A stretch of DNA of 64,000 nt from Schaedlerella glycyrrhizinilytica_A (GTDB lineage: Bacteria > Bacillota > Clostridia > Lachnospirales > Lachnospiraceae): assembly GCF_042852765.1 (NCBI RefSeq), contig NZ_AP031414.1. One strand, written 5' to 3'. Positions 53,110 to 61,217 of the stretch are shown piece by piece. Below the pieces are notes generated by a model, which had not been told where the DNA came from, searched no databases, and saw only the letters and a program-made list of their open reading frames with translations. The translations under genes and the position numbers were made by a program. Positions within the stretch are counted from its first letter, which is position 1. Every line of letters begins with the position of its first letter.

Positions 53110-55353
53110 TTAATTCGATATTGGAAATTTTCTGTTGATCAAACAATCACATACGATACTTCCTCTTTGATGTTCCGGGTCAAAATAATCCAGCAGATTT
53201 TTCGTATGATCCAAAGAGCTTCCCAGCAAAAGCTGATAGAACGAACCGCTTTTTTCCATATGGAGCATCTTCATAATCGCTTCGGCAACCTGTGAATATC
53301 TGTCGTCTTCCAGAAAATCCTTGAACGAATTTTCTTTTGTAAGCGGCAGTCTGACTTCCGTTTCCGAATCTACATATATCTTTTTCTGAAGACGGATATC
53401 ATCACTGGACGCTCCGACCAAAATCTCAAATTCCCCTTTTTCCACTGCAAATTTTTTCAAATGCGGAAGATAATAAGAAAATGCACTCTCATCCAGATCC
53501 ATCTCCACTGTCTGCGTCTCCCCCGGTTCAAGCGCCACTTTTGCATATGCTTTTAATTCCTTCACCGGGCGCATCATATATGATTTTAAATCCGATACAT
53601 ATAACTGTACAACTTCTTTTCCAAAAACATTTCCGGTATTCGTCACATCTACTTTGACTGTCAGATTTTCTCCCGCACCTACCTGCTCTGTGGAGACCCG
53701 CAGATTCCGGTATTCAAACGTTGTATAGGATAACCCGTATCCAAAAGCATATAACGGCTTTATCTTTTTCGTGTCGTAGAACCGATATCCTGTAAGTAAG
53801 CCCTCTCTATAATAAGAATCATCCAGAAATCCGGGGAAATATCCATAAGACGGATTATTCTCCAGATATAACGGAAATGTTTCTGTTAATTTTCCGCTTG
53901 GAGTTACTTCTCCAAACAAGAGGTTTGCGATCGCACTTCCACACCCCTCTCCTGCATTCCATACATGAAGTATGGATTTTACATATGGAAGTAAATCCAC
54001 ATACTGCACAACCGAACCACACATACTGACAAGAATAATATTTTGATTTACCTCTGCGGCAGCCCGAATCACCATCTCCTGTGCCTCCGGCAATAATAAG
54101 TCGGTTCGATCGATGCCCTCTGCACACTCATCGTCAACAAAAATAAGAACCGCATCCGCATCTTTACTTACTTTTCGCGCATCCTCCAACATAGATTCCG
54201 TTGTCTCATTCTTTTCATAACCTATGGCATACGCTACGTCCGCAAACTCTGCTATTTTATCTAACGGAACATCCAGATATCCGGTCCTCTGTGAAGAACT
54301 TCCCGCGCCGGAAAACATTGGCTTCTTCGCAGTCTCACCAAGCACAGCAATATGACTTCCTTTCCTCAATGGAAGAAGATGCTCTTCATTCCGGAGCAAT
54401 ACACTTCCCTCTTCCGCTACCCGCTGTGCCAGCTTATGGTTTGCTTCTCTGTCCGTAACCATCTCCTGCCGGTTTTTCATCGCTCTGTCAATAAATGTAA
54501 GTACTTCAAAGACTCTGTCGTCGATCTCTTGTTCGGAAAGTCCGCCCTGCCGCACGGCTTCCATTACTTCTTCCATCTTATTGGATGGTCCCGGCATTTG
54601 CAGACTGAGCCCGCTTTTTACAGACCGGATCTTATGATTTACTGCATTCCAGTCTGATACGACCAGACCGTCAAAACCAAATTCTTCCCGCAGCACCTTC
54701 TGTAACAGTTCTTCGTTTTCACTCGCATACTCCTCATCCACACGGTTGTAGGAACTCATGACCGCCCATGGTTTTGCATTTTTTATTGCCATTTCAAACG
54801 GTCTGTAATAAATTTCTCTCTTCGTCCGCTCATCTGCATGCGATCTGCACGATGTACGGCGCGTTTCCTGTTCATTTAACGCAAAATGTTTGATGCATGC
54901 CCCAACCCCTCTGGACTGTAAGCCTTTGATAAATACCGTCGCCATCGTTCCCGACACATATGGATCTTCTGAATAGTATTCAAAGTTTCTGCCGCCCAGA
55001 GGAGATCTTTTTCCATTTAATCCCGGTCCCAGCAACATCGAGATACCGTACTGCTGACATTCCTCTCCCACTGCTTTTCCCGCCTGTTCGATCAAGTCCG
55101 GATTCCATGTGGACGACATTGCCGCTTCACAAGGAAGCACCATGGTATCTTCCATTTCACCATGCATCGTATACGGTTTTCCATCTTCTGCCTTTGTTCC
55201 TTTTACCACGCGGCAGCCATGCGGTCCGTCTACCATAAGGATCCGCGGAATGTCCAACCGTTCGATTGCATTTGTAAAACCTCGGTCTGCCCCCTCCAGC
55301 AATTTTACTTTTTCTTCCAATGTCAGTTGTTTCATAATATGTTCTATGTCCAT
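53110..55353 (-). CDS. GH3 beta-glycosidase B, divergent C-terminal tail
   Basis: 747 residues, cytoplasmic. Opens with RILMVDGPHGCRVVKG; contains SPLGGRNFEYYSEDPYVSGT; the nucleophile Asp is in GLVVSDWNAVNHKIRS (~231). The second domain has GAGSSSQRTGYLDVPLDKI, and an FnIII-like domain (VDVTNTGNVFGKEVVQLYVS) follows. The last ~77 residues (LTKENSFKDFLEDDRYSQVA...) form a helical region at the place where GH3-A has its tail but with little sequence match. A GAGG-containing site precedes the ATG. It lies in the GH43-B transcription unit; substrate probably a beta-glucoside or xyloside. Confidence 0.92.
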   Translation of the reverse strand: MDIEHIMKQLTLEEKVKLLEGADRGFTNAIERLDIPRILMVDGPHGCRVVKGTKAEDGKPYTMHGEMEDTMVLPCEAAMSSTWNPDLIEQAGKAVGEECQQYGISMLLGPGLNGKRSPLGGRNFEYYSEDPYVSGTMATVFIKGLQSRGVGACIKHFALNEQETRRTSCRSHADERTKREIYYRPFEMAIKNAKPWAVMSSYNRVDEEYASENEELLQKVLREEFGFDGLVVSDWNAVNHKIRSVKSGLSLQMPGPSNKMEEVMEAVRQGGLSEQEIDDRVFEVLTFIDRAMKNRQEMVTDREANHKLAQRVAEEGSVLLRNEEHLLPLRKGSHIAVLGETAKKPMFSGAGSSSQRTGYLDVPLDKIAEFADVAYAIGYEKNETTESMLEDARKVSKDADAVLIFVDDECAEGIDRTDLLLPEAQEMVIRAAAEVNQNIILVSMCGSVVQYVDLLPYVKSILHVWNAGEGCGSAIANLLFGEVTPSGKLTETFPLYLENNPSYGYFPGFLDDSYYREGLLTGYRFYDTKKIKPLYAFGYGLSYTTFEYRNLRVSTEQVGAGENLTVKVDVTNTGNVFGKEVVQLYVSDLKSYMMRPVKELKAYAKVALEPGETQTVEMDLDESAFSYYLPHLKKFAVEKGEFEILVGASSDDIRLQKKIYVDSETEVRLPLTKENSFKDFLEDDRYSQVAEAIMKMLHMEKSGSFYQLLLGSSLDHTKNLLDYFDPEHQRGSIVCDCLINRKFPISN

Positions 55354-55373
55354 AGTTTAGATCCTCGCTCCTT

Positions 55374-55499
55374 TTATCTTGCAATCACTAATGCACGACC
55401 TCTATATGTTGTAATCTCACCACTTGTGTAATTTTCCTCTGTCATTGGGCGTCCGGTTCCTAATGCGAGGATATTTTCACAATCTTCCCCTCCGTAATT
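55374..55499 (-). pseudogene. C-terminal remnant of a lost glycosidase
   Basis: In the frame +1 relative to GH43-B, the minus strand reads NILALGTGRPMTEENYTSGE then ITTYRGRALVIAR and a TAA stop (55374-55376). This reads like the last residues of GH2-type glycosidases (GxGxPxTEExF...TYxGRALaIxR). It overlaps the 3' end of GH43-B (VKISSH, TAG at 55460-55462) and has no body upstream. A deletion that fused GH43-B to the tail of a neighbouring gene explains it. The family match is from memory of such C-termini. Confidence 0.6.
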
Positions 55500-57265
55500 C
55501 CGTTTTCATTAAACGCGTCTACACGAACGTAATATTCTCTTCCTGTTACAAGCGCCGGTATCTTCTGACTGTTTCCAAACGTCATCCAGCTGTGATACAG
55601 TTTTTCCGGAGAAGATCCCCACAGGATATTATATCCAACCGCATTTTCTCCCTTTATTTCTACCTGCATCTCTCTTTCTTCCGTTCTCACCGCCGTAAAT
55701 TCCGGCATTTCCGGCGCCTGACCTCCGCCAATTCCAAATACACGCATTCCGGAAATACATGCCGGCTGATCATATGCCGTTGCCAATACTGTCAATTTTA
55801 AATACCGCACCGAAAATCCGTCTTCGCGGACTAGAAAATCGTGAGTCAGATCCGTATTTGCCTCGCTTTTATCTTCAATCACAAAATAGTTTTCTCCATC
55901 CACGGATCCCTCCAGAATATACCTTGTCAGATGATCTGTTCCATCAATGTATCTTGCCTGCGTCGTTCCGACAATTTCTCCCGGACATGGAATCTCTATC
56001 TTGTCATCCGCAAAATTAATCTGAATCGCACGAACATCCATTGTGCTTCCGAGATCCATCTGTACCCATTCTCCCGGCTTGTTTCCTGCCGCCCGCCACC
56101 AGTCACGGCAATCTTCATTTGCGATCAAGTCAGGGGCTTTTCCCTCTTCAAAACTGGAAGCTGACACTTTCTTTCCATAACTTAACAGATACCACCTCGG
56201 ATTTTCCCAGGGATCCTGCGCTTCTCCTGACACCGCGATCGGCCAGTCCCCGTATCTCTGATTACAGAACAATTCGCCGTCTGTATCCAATCCGCAAGGC
56301 CATATTCCTACACGTCGCTCAAAATTATGATTCCGGGAAATTCTCATTGTTGCGGTATGCCATATATTTCCGTTTAAATCTTCCATTGTGGAACCATGTC
56401 CGGCGCCGTTCATAAACCCGCCCGGCTTATAAGAAAACGGTGCTGTCTCTGCCAGCGTATACGGTCCCAATGGAGAATCCGATACATATACTCCATCTCC
56501 ATATGTATTATACTGAGACCCCGCAAATGCATATTGTAAATAGTATTTACCTCGGAATTTATTAACCCATGCCCCCTCGATATACGGTCGTTTTGAAAGA
56601 TAACTGCGCATCATAGAGTACATCGTATCTTCTACCTGATCTCGTGTAATGCCCGCTGCCGACAAATTTTTCTCTAAAAGAGAATCAAGTTCTTCATCCG
56701 TCAGCGGTTCTACGGAATTGTTATCTCCGACTCTTTCAAATCCATTTACATCCGCATGTCCAAATATCAGTTCCACCGGTTCTCCGATATTCTTCATTGT
56801 CTCAGGATCCTTTTCCACTCCCCAAATCGGAGTAACTGCAGAACATCCCCAATAAAAATAAACTCTTCCATCGTCATCTACGAACAGATTCGGATCCCAG
56901 AAATCAAATTCTCCCGGTATTTCCTCATACGGACCGTTGATCGGATCTTTTGTTCTGTAATGTGAACACGGATGATCATGACTGGACGCACAGAAATACA
57001 CATACTCTCCCATCACTCTTACATCCGGTGCGTAATCATAAAAAGGCAGGTTATCCGGAAGTTTATAATTTTTCCAGTTCACCATATCTTCACTCATCCA
57101 GCATCCCAGACTCATGGACGGGAAAATATAATATTTTCCCTGAAAACAAATCATCGACGGATCTGCCGCCTCCCGATCAATGGAAAGCGGTCCATTCTCC
57201 TGTCCATACGGTTTATTAAACTGATAACGATACACAACATTCAGCGGATTGCAATAATATTTCAT
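55460..57265 (-). CDS. GH43-family glycosidase B with F5/8C and FnIII-like domains
   Basis: 601 residues, no signal peptide. Propeller: base Asp in IDREAADPSMICFQGKYYIF (~35), Asp in YAPDVRVMGEYVYF, acid Glu in KRPYIEGAWVNKFRGKYYLQ (~228). Around 370-510 there is a discoidin-like F5/8C carbohydrate-binding domain (GEWVQMDLGSTMDVRAIQIN, SVRYLKLTVLATAYDQPACI). An FnIII-like domain ends the protein (NILWGSSPEKLYHSWMTFGN). ATG 57265 has GGGAG upstream. The 3' end runs into the remnant of another glycosidase, so the extreme C-terminus may have been altered. First gene of its unit; AraC-3 site c lies upstream. Confidence 0.88.
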   Translation of the reverse strand: MKYYCNPLNVVYRYQFNKPYGQENGPLSIDREAADPSMICFQGKYYIFPSMSLGCWMSEDMVNWKNYKLPDNLPFYDYAPDVRVMGEYVYFCASSHDHPCSHYRTKDPINGPYEEIPGEFDFWDPNLFVDDDGRVYFYWGCSAVTPIWGVEKDPETMKNIGEPVELIFGHADVNGFERVGDNNSVEPLTDEELDSLLEKNLSAAGITRDQVEDTMYSMMRSYLSKRPYIEGAWVNKFRGKYYLQYAFAGSQYNTYGDGVYVSDSPLGPYTLAETAPFSYKPGGFMNGAGHGSTMEDLNGNIWHTATMRISRNHNFERRVGIWPCGLDTDGELFCNQRYGDWPIAVSGEAQDPWENPRWYLLSYGKKVSASSFEEGKAPDLIANEDCRDWWRAAGNKPGEWVQMDLGSTMDVRAIQINFADDKIEIPCPGEIVGTTQARYIDGTDHLTRYILEGSVDGENYFVIEDKSEANTDLTHDFLVREDGFSVRYLKLTVLATAYDQPACISGMRVFGIGGGQAPEMPEFTAVRTEEREMQVEIKGENAVGYNILWGSSPEKLYHSWMTFGNSQKIPALVTGREYYVRVDAFNENGITEGKIVKISSH

Positions 57266-57353
57266 ACTTGTTCTTCTCCCTTTCATTGTTGAAAATATGA
57301 TTTAATATGCTCTTTCTGTCACTTATAAGAAAAAGCATCGAAACTATATGTAT

Positions 57354-57416
57354 AGTATATAATTTCAATGCTTTTCTTCTTAGAATTATTTTGTTATATT
57401 TTAGGATTATTTTTCC
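57354..57416 (-). promoter_or_regulatory. AraC-3 bipartite operator and promoter of GH43-B (site c)
   Basis: Minus strand: box 1 AAAATAATCCTA ending at 57402; box 2 AAAATAATTCTA ending at 57381; -10 TATACT at 57354-57359. Same 21-bp period and 21-nt gap as sites a and b. An extra inverted repeat (AAGAAAAAGCATCGAAA 57327-57343, TTTCAATGCTTTTCTT 57363-57378) straddles the -10 and could be an added operator. Confidence 0.75.
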
Positions 57417-57545
57417 TGCTATCGGATGGTTGGCTGCTGTAATCCTGCTACACTTCGTTTATCTCATTCGCTATCCTATCGGTTCTTCGGATTTAGCTCC
57501 GGATTTTCCGGCGTAATAGTCCCTTACTTAAAACGCAGCCCAATT

Positions 57546-57827
57546 TTATTTTGTATATGGTGTCACTGAAAGTGTATATCCTAAAGGTGCAAGTATTTTA
57601 AATAAAGTATCAATTTTTGGGATTGTCTTCATGCTTTCCATTCTTGCAATGGCCGGTTGCTTAATACCGGTCAGCTCTGCCAAATCTCGTTGAGATAAAC
57701 CTTTTGCCTCTCTTGCAGAAATAATTTTTCCAATTAATTCAACTTGGAAATTAATCTGTTCACGTTCTTCTGGAGATACATATTCATCGTCATTGAACAT
57801 TTCATCAAAATTAGTGTATTTTTTCAT
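57546..57827 (-). CDS. HigA-type XRE antitoxin
   Basis: About 93 residues. The N-terminus is acidic (NFDEMFNDDEYVSPEEREQI). The HTH reads SAREAKGLSQRDLAELTGIK then QPAIARMESMKTIPKIDTLF. ATG 57827 has AGGTGAG 7 nt upstream, placing it 2 nt after the toxin stop; a GTG two codons earlier would overlap that stop. Toxin first, antitoxin second is the HigBA order. The antitoxin would neutralise the RelE-like toxin and repress the promoter with it. Confidence 0.9.
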   Translation of the reverse strand: MKKYTNFDEMFNDDEYVSPEEREQINFQVELIGKIISAREAKGLSQRDLAELTGIKQPAIARMESMKTIPKIDTLFKILAPLGYTLSVTPYTK

Positions 57828-57829
57828 GA

Positions 57830-58192
57830 TCACTCACCTTTCCTTTCAATCCAATCTTTTATATTTGATAGTGCTTTTTCGATTTCTTTTTTTGGTGTCT
57901 TCTGTGTTTTTTTCACAAAATGATGCACTAATATAAATTTATTATCTTTCCAGTAAAAGAAGAATATTCTATTTTTTAAAGGTCTTAATTCCCATAAATT
58001 TCCTTCTATATGTTTTACAATCGGATTGCCAATTCTAGTGCCATATTCTTCCAGTGCTTTAATATATGAAAAGATTTTGTTTTTGTTTATTCGTGCATCT
58101 TTGTCAGTTTTAGATTTTTGATTAAGCTCATAAAAGTAATCGGAAATTTCAGAGTTTCCATTTTTGTCCTCATAAAATTCTACTTTGTACAT
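57830..58192 (-). CDS. RelE/HigB-type (Gp49-like) toxin
   Basis: About 120 residues: MYKVEFYEDKNGNSEISDYF, then GNPIVKHIEGNLWELRPLKN and RIFFFYWKDNKFILVHHFVK followed by KTQKTPKKEI. This is the Gp49-like branch of the RelE superfamily, mRNA interferases acting on ribosomes. ATG 58192 has AAGGA 9 nt upstream; an ATG two codons earlier is too close. It precedes its antitoxin, and a perfect palindrome lies just upstream. The pair is AT-rich relative to the neighbours, consistent with horizontal transfer. Confidence 0.9.
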   Translation of the reverse strand: MYKVEFYEDKNGNSEISDYFYELNQKSKTDKDARINKNKIFSYIKALEEYGTRIGNPIVKHIEGNLWELRPLKNRIFFFYWKDNKFILVHHFVKKTQKTPKKEIEKALSNIKDWIERKGE

Positions 58193-58217
58193 TTTCATTT
58201 TCCTTTTTCAACCATAA

Positions 58218-58235
58218 GATAACATAAATGTTATC
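58218..58235. promoter_or_regulatory. Palindromic operator of the toxin-antitoxin pair
   Basis: GATAACATaaATGTTATC, perfect 8-bp arms with 2-nt spacer, about 25 nt before the toxin start. Such palindromes are bound by the antitoxin in autoregulated TA operons. Confidence 0.7.
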
Positions 58236-58384
58236 AGAATTCAAGTTTATTTTTGTTTAATTCTCACTAAAAATGCTATGCTAGAAAACCTCATGTCTCA
58301 TAATCCACTCTGTATATTGAACCGCCTGCCGGTCTATAATAATGTCATTTCTAAAAATACTCATTATTCGTCATTAACAGCTTT
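58236..58384. other. AT-rich non-coding stretch upstream of the TA pair
   Basis: No convincing gene. AT-rich sequence between the TA promoter and the metA terminator, with only short open frames lacking ribosome sites. Confidence 0.5.
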
Positions 58385-58416
58385 AAAAAAAAAGAACGTG
58401 AACACCTCACGTTCCA
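58385..58416 (-). terminator. Terminator of the metA unit
   Basis: GAACGTGA pairs with TCACGTTC around a 5-nt loop, followed on the minus strand by nine T. Confidence 0.9.
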
Positions 58417-58545
58417 ATCAATTTTATATCAAGGCTCCTTCTTTAATTTTTACTACACCATTTAACCGTGAAAAAACGTGAAAATTTAATGGTTTTTATA
58501 AAAGTCGTGGTGTAGTTTAAAAATCCATTTTCCACAGTAAATACG

Positions 58546-59469
58546 CTAAAAACTCGGCGTTCCGTACAAATCATACGGCGTTACCTGATACACATAATAA
58601 TTGAGCCAGTTCGTATATAAACTGTTGGCATGTGCCCTCCATGTAAGCACCGGCTTATTCTCCGGATCGTCATCTGGGTAGTAATTTTCCGGGATCTGCG
58701 GATTCAGACCTCGTCCCATGTCACGCTTATATTCCGCATCCAGAGTCATTCTGTCATATTCCGGATGTCCCATCACAAAAATCTGTCTGCCCTCCTTAGC
58801 CATGCATAAAAATACCCCTGCCTGAAGCGAATCCGCCAGAATCGTAATGCGGTCGTCTTCCTCTAAAAGCTGCTGCGGTACTTCGGTATGTCTGGAATGC
58901 GGCGCCATAAATACATCATCAAATCCACGGACAAGCGGGATCTTACGGTTTCTTACCCGGTGACGGTATACGCCGGATAACTTTTTCGAAAGCATGGTCT
59001 TGTTGATGCCGTAATGATAGTAGATTCCCGCCTGTGCGCCCCAGCAAAGATGCAGCGTCGACGTGACATTTGTCTTCGTCCATTCCATGATCTCCGTCAG
59101 TTCATCCCAATAATCCACCTCTTCAAACGCCATCTGCTCTACTGGTGCTCCGGTAATGATAAATCCGTCGAACTTACGGTTTTTGATCTCTTCAAACGGT
59201 TCGTAAAATTTATAAATATGGCTGGTGGATGTGTTCTTTGACACATGGCTTGTCATTCGTACAAACGTAACGTCCACCTGCAGCGGCGTATTGGAAAGGG
59301 AACGTAAAATCTGCAGTTCCGTATCCTCTTTCAGCGGCATCAGATTCAAAAGCCCGATACTGATCGGACGGATTTCCTGATGTGCCGCCCGGTATTCGTC
59401 CATCACAAATATATTTTCCTGTTCCAGTATCTCTTTTACCGGCAGATCATTTTGTACTCGAATCGGCAT
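58546..59469 (-). CDS. metA: Homoserine O-acyltransferase MetA (probably acetyl-type)
   Basis: 307 residues. First committed step of methionine synthesis, acylating homoserine. The catalytic triad sits at the textbook positions: Cys142 (TLHLCWGAQAG), His235 and Glu237 (FVMGHPEYD). Residue 111 is Glu (ITGAPVEQMAF); in this family Glu at 111 goes with acetyl-CoA use and Gly with succinyl-CoA, so the product is probably O-acetylhomoserine despite the usual succinyltransferase name. AAGGAGG precedes the ATG. It starts 2 nt after the permease stop and is followed by a terminator. No SAM riboswitch is seen upstream. Confidence 0.95.
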   Translation of the reverse strand: MPIRVQNDLPVKEILEQENIFVMDEYRAAHQEIRPISIGLLNLMPLKEDTELQILRSLSNTPLQVDVTFVRMTSHVSKNTSTSHIYKFYEPFEEIKNRKFDGFIITGAPVEQMAFEEVDYWDELTEIMEWTKTNVTSTLHLCWGAQAGIYYHYGINKTMLSKKLSGVYRHRVRNRKIPLVRGFDDVFMAPHSRHTEVPQQLLEEDDRITILADSLQAGVFLCMAKEGRQIFVMGHPEYDRMTLDAEYKRDMGRGLNPQIPENYYPDDDPENKPVLTWRAHANSLYTNWLNYYVYQVTPYDLYGTPSF

Positions 59470-59471
59470 AT

Positions 59472-60920
59472 CTATTCCTCCTTGCTCTCTTCTTCATTGT
59501 TCGTATCTTTTCGTTTTACTTCCTCTTTTTTCTGCTCCTCCGGCTGCCGGCACATTTCATTTTCCGTGGAATGCACATAATTTCCACTTGCATCCACATA
59601 ACTCATTCTGTCATAACAGGCGGTTTCCGTCGGCAAGTGCCGCTTTTCCAACTGATGGTTCACGATCATGTTCACAATATAATAAAGCACGGCAAATGTC
59701 GGAACTCCAAGGATCATTCCGACAACTCCGAACAAACCTCCTCCCAGCAGGATAGAGAACAATACCCAAAATGCAGAAAGTCCTGTGCTGTCTCCCAAGA
59801 TCGTCGGACCGATGACATTGCCATCAAGCTGCTGTAAAATCAAAATGAAAATGATGAAATAAATTCCCATCTTCGGATCCGACAACATGATCAGGATCGC
59901 ACTTGGGATCGCACCGATATATGGTCCGAAAAACGGGATCACATTGGTCACGCCCACGATCACGCTGACAAGCAGGGTATACGGCATATGCAGCACCGAC
60001 AATCCCAGAAAACAGAGCACGCCGATGATCGCCGAATCTATGATCTTTCCGATGATAAATCCTCCAAAGATCGAATTGCTCTTAATCGTCAGATGCAGGA
60101 TCATATTAGCCTGCACCGGTTTGAACATTGCATAAATGATCTTTTTCGACTGCATGGAGAATTTCTCTTTACTGAACAATACATAAATTGAGACAATTAT
60201 ACCGATCAGCATGTTCAAAAGCTCGTTGATCACATTGATCACGCCCTCGGTCAGATTTGACATAAAAACATTGACCTGATTCAGTAAATCTGTCCGCATC
60301 CAATTTTCCAAAAACGTCGTCGCCTCTTTCAGTGCCTGCGCGATGATCTGTCCTAAAGCAGAATCTCCCGACATCAACGCCGTCATATGTATCAAAGCCT
60401 CATTGATCTGGCTTGGTACTGTCAGGATCATATCTCTGATACTGCGGTATAGCTCCGGAATCAGCATGTTAAACAATGCGCCGATGATCGCAAACATAAA
60501 CACGATCGCAAGAAAGATTCCGACGCTTCTGCTGATCTTTGCTGCTTTTTTCATCTTTGGAAACTTCTTGTTTAAGAAAGGTTCCAGATGTTCATCCACA
60601 AACTTGACGATCGGATTCAAAAGATATGCGATCCCAAGTCCGTAGATCACCGGCTTCAAAATATGTACAACCAGCCGCACGACTCTGGAAATATCATCCA
60701 TACGCAGCATGGCAAAGAAAAATAAAATACAAGTCACAATGACAATAAACGCCGTCATTCCTTTATTAAACTGCTGCCGAAGTTTGGACGGTCCTTTTTT
60801 TCCAAAACTGGGGAGATTGATATAATATTCATGTTCTTTTGTCTGCGGCTTCCCGTCATTTTCCCGCTTCCGCGCCTTTGTTCCACCCTCTTGGGTCTGT
60901 CCGTCTTTCTCTGGATTCAT
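59472..60920 (-). CDS. AI-2E-family (PerM/TqsA) membrane permease
   Basis: 482 residues, about 8 membrane segments. A charged cytoplasmic N-terminus (GGTKARKRENDGKPQ) precedes the first helix pair. Family marks are PVIYGLGIAYLLNPIVKFVD, the long central loop with ISIYVLFSKEKF, and VSVIVGVTNVIPFFGPYIGA then LQQLDGNVIGPTILGDSTGL. Members export autoinducer-2 or act as Na+/H+ antiporters; which applies here is unknown. ATG 60920 is preferred over a TTG 45 nt earlier. A Glu/Lys-rich C-terminal tail (KKEEVKRKDTNNEEESKEE) is notable. It shares a transcript with metA. Confidence 0.9.
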   Translation of the reverse strand: MNPEKDGQTQEGGTKARKRENDGKPQTKEHEYYINLPSFGKKGPSKLRQQFNKGMTAFIVIVTCILFFFAMLRMDDISRVVRLVVHILKPVIYGLGIAYLLNPIVKFVDEHLEPFLNKKFPKMKKAAKISRSVGIFLAIVFMFAIIGALFNMLIPELYRSIRDMILTVPSQINEALIHMTALMSGDSALGQIIAQALKEATTFLENWMRTDLLNQVNVFMSNLTEGVINVINELLNMLIGIIVSIYVLFSKEKFSMQSKKIIYAMFKPVQANMILHLTIKSNSIFGGFIIGKIIDSAIIGVLCFLGLSVLHMPYTLLVSVIVGVTNVIPFFGPYIGAIPSAILIMLSDPKMGIYFIIFILILQQLDGNVIGPTILGDSTGLSAFWVLFSILLGGGLFGVVGMILGVPTFAVLYYIVNMIVNHQLEKRHLPTETACYDRMSYVDASGNYVHSTENEMCRQPEEQKKEEVKRKDTNNEEESKEE

Positions 60921-61084
60921 CACTTTTCTGCCTTTCTTTTTTATCCGATGCACAGCTCGATCCAATATGTATTTTTCTCATCGCATTGTGCATAAATTTG
61001 CATAATAAAGACATTATACAACTTCATTTACGGATGCGTCAACCAGTGCGAACCGATTCGCAGAAACATTCGCAAAAACATTCA
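60921..61084. other. Non-coding stretch upstream of the permease
   Basis: No gene seen. At 61057-61090 a short motif repeats imperfectly (CGCAGAAACATT, CGCAAAAACATT, CACGGAAAAAC). The permease promoter should lie here, but no clear -35/-10 pair stands out. Confidence 0.4.
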
Positions 61085-61149
61085 CGGAAAAACTCCGCCT
61101 ATTTTATAACGCTTTCTGAAATCGCGTTATAAAATAGGCGGAGTTTCCG
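61085..61149. terminator. Long perfect inverted repeat / terminator
   Basis: 61090-61112 and 61124-61146 are exact reverse complements (23 bp) around an 11-nt loop, with TTTTTCC following on the minus strand. It terminates the DUF1540 gene but is far longer than an ordinary terminator. Confidence 0.8.
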
Positions 61150-61217
61150 ATACATTCCTGATCTTCTTTTAAACTTTACGCTTCTCGTTTCGACTTATCT
61201 CTTTTGCCTTTCCGGCA

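Noticed and set aside
57307..57516. 69-codon plus-strand frame with a hydrophobic stretch
   Set aside because: Overlaps the GH43-B promoter and operator, lacks a ribosome site and any family match.
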